A stretch of 64,000 nt of DNA from Microlunatus kandeliicorticis (GTDB taxonomy: Bacteria > Actinomycetota > Actinomycetes > Propionibacteriales > Propionibacteriaceae), in assembly GCF_014137855.1 (NCBI RefSeq), contig NZ_JACGWT010000002.1, positions 434,001-498,000 of the forward strand. Direction: 5' to 3'. Positions 63,534 through 64,000 of this stretch are shown piece by piece. Position numbers and translations under genes: made by a program. The notes under the pieces are model-generated. The model saw only the letters and a list, made by a program, of their open reading frames with translations, had not been told where the DNA came from and ran no database searches. The number at the start of each line of letters is the position of its first letter. Within the stretch, counting starts at the first letter, position 1.

Positions 63534-64000
63534 CGAACACGTCCTCGACCGTGATGTCGACCGCGACCACGTCGAGCCCGGTCTGCTCGCGGACCGAGGT
63601 CCGGACCCGCTGCCGCAGGTCGGCGGCCAGGCTGGCCATCCGGGTCCGGGCGCTCAGCGCGGTGGACAGCTCGACCCGCACCCGCGACCGGCCGTCGGCG
63701 TGGTGCGCGGGCTCCACGGTGCGGACCCGGCAGCGCCGGGCCATCACGCCGGGGATGCCGTCGGCGGTCCGCCGGACCAGGGTGGCCACCGACTGCTCGC
63801 TGATGGCCAGGTCCGGCGCCTCCGGTGGCGTGGTCTGCCGCAGCGGGAGCATCTGCCCCCGGCGCACCTCGGCGCGGGCCAGCTCCATGATCGACGCCTT
63901 CGCCCGGTCGCTGGGCTGCATTCCCGGGTCGCGCTCGTCGGACGTCCGCAGGTCGCGGGCCGCCTCCTCGAGCCGGCCGAGGCTGGCCCGGGCCGCCTGG
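63526..64000 (-). CDS. Asp23/Gls24-family-like protein, N-terminus at or beyond the edge
   Basis: A full Asp23-like domain is present ('LVRRTADGIPGVMARRCRVRTV', 'VRVELSTALSARTRMASLAADLRQRVRTSV'). ATG 63921 gives 131 residues, but no ribosome-binding site precedes it and the frame stays open to base 63999 with plausible helical coding sequence, so the true start may lie outside the window. Confidence 0.65.
   Translation of the reverse strand, partial: QAARASLGRLEEAARDLRTSDERDPGMQPSDRAKASIMELARAEVRRGQMLPLRQTTPPEAPDLAISEQSVATLVRRTADGIPGVMARRCRVRTVEPAHHADGRSRVRVELSTALSARTRMASLAADLRQRVRTSVREQTGLDVVAVDITVEDVFDA

Overview
The window is one stretch of a high-GC (about 70%) actinobacterial chromosome, read as a member of the Propionibacteriales (Microlunatus/Friedmanniella-like is a guess). 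The grounds are the gene order crgA - DUF881 - pabA/trpG - pknB - pbpA - rodA - pstP - fhaB - fhaA - tRNA-Leu, the rpsF-ssb-rpsR-rplI operon, the strong G/C third-position bias, and many leaderless genes with a TANNNT box 6-7 nt before a GTG or ATG. No phage, insertion sequence, CRISPR or rRNA operon is visible; apart from dispersed repeats this is core and ordinary accessory chromosome.

Layout. 1-2.3 kb: GT-C type mannosyltransferase-like membrane proteins. 2.3-9.2 kb: proline iminopeptidase and tyrosine phosphatase from a back-to-back promoter, a dienelactone-hydrolase-like enzyme divergent from an ArsR-like regulator, an alanine-racemase-like protein next to a FemABX transferase, and a HAD phosphatase coupled to a ribokinase-like kinase. 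9.2-11.3 kb: an EamA exporter, a cysteine dioxygenase-like cupin and a rhodanese, which look like one sulfur-amino-acid module. 11.4-15.8 kb: a small antitoxin-like protein, peptidase E, a TetR-MFS pair with clear operators, and a second MFS carrier. 15.8-19.4 kb: alkyl-DHAP synthase, PlsC acyltransferase and an SDR, a candidate ether-lipid set. 19.4-22.7 kb: pta-ackA. 22.9-27 kb: a processive-type GT2, a lipoprotein sugar dehydrogenase and endonuclease IV. 27.2-31.2 kb: a complete polyamine/iron/phosphonate-type ABC importer. 31.2-37.8 kb: hydrolases, an M48 protease, small membrane proteins, an S51-like protein, an esterase and a double GNAT. 38-39.8 kb: rpsF-ssb-rpsR-rplI. 40-44 kb: SGNH hydrolase, MATE exporter, GntR regulator. 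44-55 kb: the cell-division/Ser-Thr kinase locus. 55.2-64 kb: S9 peptidase, two SDRs divergent from a GH78-like rhamnosidase, an HTH-DUF protein with a CPBP protease under a strong promoter with two operators, and two Asp23-like proteins running off the edge.

The most unusual non-coding signal is a family of short repeats with the core CCCTTCGACAGGCTCAGGG. It occupies three convergent gene junctions (a long hairpin at 12.5 kb, a six-unit tandem array at 46.0-46.4 kb, three copies at 57.06-57.11 kb) and lies inside two genes, where it is read through as low-complexity peptide (1.1 kb and 8.3 kb). A second striking item is a 22-codon mini-ORF made of 15-bp repeats at 35107-35175, which overlaps the stop codon of the gene before it and the start codon of the gene after it by 4 bases each. 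The HTH/CPBP operator pair at 61.42-61.47 kb is the clearest regulatory architecture.
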